A DNA stretch of 64,000 nt from Fidelibacterota bacterium (GTDB lineage Bacteria; Fidelibacterota; Marinisomatia; Marinisomatales; UBA1611). The notes under the pieces are model-generated. The model made no database searches. It worked only from the letters and a program-made list of their open reading frames with translations, and was not told where the DNA came from. The stretch is taken from positions 1-64,000 of the forward strand of contig JABHUQ010000101.1 in assembly GCA_018658715.1 (NCBI GenBank). Reading direction: 5' to 3'. Made by a program: the position numbers and the translations under genes. This document shows positions 62,970 through 64,000 of the stretch, piece by piece; within the stretch, counting starts at the first letter, position 1; every line of letters begins with the position of its first letter.

Positions 62970-64000
62970 TTATTCGTATTCTTCCCAATCTATAACGTAA
63001 GAATACCCAATAAACGTACCAAACTCTGCTGGAACATAAAGTTCAAAATTTCCAACTGCGCCTGGAAGTAGACTCGCATCCGATACAATACCGCTCTCGA
63101 ATGTGTTATAAGATCCTTTAGCAAAAGTTGTAAGCGTTTTTGTTTCACCGCTCCAGTTTTTTCTAAACACAAAATCAATCTTTGTGAAATCTGCTCTTCT
63201 GCCGCCAATGTTTTTTAATTCACCCGTAAAAATGATATTTCCGCGGCTATCTTTCTTTTCGGTAATGTTGCCAACTAATACGCAGTTCGCAGAAAAATGT
63301 TTAGCGTTATTGCGAGCGCTATTATTATTTGATGTATATCTTGGCTCAGCTAATTTTGGCATTGGGGGGGGAGTGTAGCTATCTCGGATTTGTTCCGGAA
63401 TATACTCTTGGGTATCATCCGTAATTACATTATCAATAATTCGAATTACTTGATCTCTTTCTATGATAAGATAACCAACCAGTGTTTCCACTTTTAAAGT
63501 TTTATCATCTTGGTAAATTATTTTACCAAAGACTGTGCTTCCATTTTTTAAAATAATTTCCTTGGAATAAATCGTTAAAGGATTAATCCACATTTTGCTT
63601 AGCGCCTTTAAGTCATCTAATTCTTGACTAATATATTTGAATTCGGCTGTAAGTTTTTTTATTTCAAAGTTTAATTCATTTATAACAAAATCTCTATCAG
63701 AGCCGCCAGCTGCTGTTGGAGATTTAATTTTGGTTGCAATCGCATTTGCATCTTGGATTAATCTTTTTTCAAGATGGGGTGGACTAGCGCCAGATGTGGG
63801 CTGTCCGTTGGTGGCAACATCATTTGTTTGCGTATCAACTGATGGGGCAACGATAGAAATTGTTATATCAACTTCTTTCTTTTTGTCGCCTTCCGCTAAT
63901 ACGACAGATGCTTGACCGCTTCCTTTTTCATCATGAGATGCTTTTAAGGTGTATTCGCCGGGTTCAAGTTTATTAAATGAATATTTTCCGTTTCCGCCCG
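62970..64000 (-). CDS. Envelope protein with carboxypeptidase-regulatory-like domain, 5' end outside the window
   Basis: The frame is open from the window edge to a stop at 62970, giving at least 343 residues. An internal ATG at 63593 is not the true start. The visible N-terminal part has a carboxypeptidase-regulatory/PEGA-like strand set (GKYSFNKLEPGEYTLKASHD). A helical, possibly coiled stretch follows (FVINELNFEIKKLTAEF...). Next comes an SH3-like segment (EIILKNGSTVFGKIIYQDDK) and a C-terminal beta domain (GNIIFTGELKNIGGRRADF) ending in SYVIDWEEYE. It is upstream of and collinear with the barrel/TPR and motor genes, 43 bases apart. The function is unknown; a periplasmic or outer-membrane part of the same machine is possible. 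Confidence 0.65.
   Translation of the reverse strand, partial: GGNGKYSFNKLEPGEYTLKASHDEKGSGQASVVLAEGDKKKEVDITISIVAPSVDTQTNDVATNGQPTSGASPPHLEKRLIQDANAIATKIKSPTAAGGSDRDFVINELNFEIKKLTAEFKYISQELDDLKALSKMWINPLTIYSKEIILKNGSTVFGKIIYQDDKTLKVETLVGYLIIERDQVIRIIDNVITDDTQEYIPEQIRDSYTPPPMPKLAEPRYTSNNNSARNNAKHFSANCVLVGNITEKKDSRGNIIFTGELKNIGGRRADFTKIDFVFRKNWSGETKTLTTFAKGSYNTFESGIVSDASLLPGAVGNFELYVPAEFGTFIGYSYVIDWEEYE

Noticed and set aside
63637-63915. Plus-strand frame of 92 codons near the right edge
   Set aside because: The minus strand is continuously open here from 62970 to the window end and encodes a sensible carboxypeptidase-regulatory-like protein, so the plus-strand frame is a shadow.

Overview
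The window is AT-rich bacterial DNA from a Gram-negative (diderm) organism. It has lipid A genes (lpxB, lpxK), TonB/ExbB/ExbD, beta-barrel proteins, FabA, a Bacteroidetes-like three-subunit succinate dehydrogenase, FG-GAP/Ig-like surface proteins and MORN-type repeat proteins. This mix, together with an NXR-type periplasmic molybdoenzyme, fits the FCB superphylum, most likely Candidatus Marinimicrobia (SAR406) or a relative. That placement is inferred from gene content and not from a marker gene. I see no rRNA, no complete tRNA, no CRISPR array and no recognisable insertion sequence.

Layout. 1-3,220 looks like an accessory island: the 5' part of a restriction-type Mrr-helicase protein, a zinc-ribbon protein, an unknown protein, and a tRNA 3'-end fragment joined directly to the 3' half of an mscS gene. 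3,680-9,230 holds a small repeat protein between two similar hairpins, a SulP-STAS-cNMP fusion, AlgH, an AlkD-like protein and an MBL-fold hydrolase. 9,418-16,732 is a five-gene operon for a periplasmic type II DMSO-reductase-family complex of the nitrite oxidoreductase/nitrate reductase kind: a dihaem/EB_dh gamma subunit, a Tat-exported Mo catalytic subunit, an unknown small protein, an Fe-S beta subunit and a TorD/NarJ-like chaperone. 16,853-24,900 carries transporters, a TPR lipoprotein, PAP2, FabI-like and FabA, YchF and a Gfo/Idh oxidoreductase. 24,918-27,677 is lipid A and envelope biosynthesis. 27,674-33,872 encodes two very large FG-GAP surface proteins. 34,100-38,720 runs from an outer-membrane protein through CtpA, ExbB, ExbD, ExbD and TonB. 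38,792-42,115 is sdhCAB. 42,209-44,231 is a glutamate-cysteine ligase overlapping a class I amidotransferase-type hydrolase. 44,351-49,501 holds three secreted repeat proteins. 49,685-52,387 is pyruvate phosphate dikinase.

Two regions stand out. First, asparagine synthetase (52,729) is preceded by a 27-codon leader peptide in which 12 residues are Asn, including six in a row. The leader is followed by a perfect terminator and a mutually exclusive antiterminator, which is the architecture of ribosome-mediated attenuation responding to asparagine. Second, 57,173-64,000 (minus strand) is a compact operon encoding full-length homologues of FliG, MotA and MotB and a FliF-like ring protein. It also encodes a beta-barrel/TPR protein and a further envelope protein. 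No rod, hook, filament or export gene is present. I read this as a candidate non-flagellar ion-driven motor.

The genes suggest a respiratory, probably marine bacterium with periplasmic N-oxide or nitrite/nitrate redox chemistry, a tryptophanase, and a large investment in secreted repeat proteins and cell-surface machinery.
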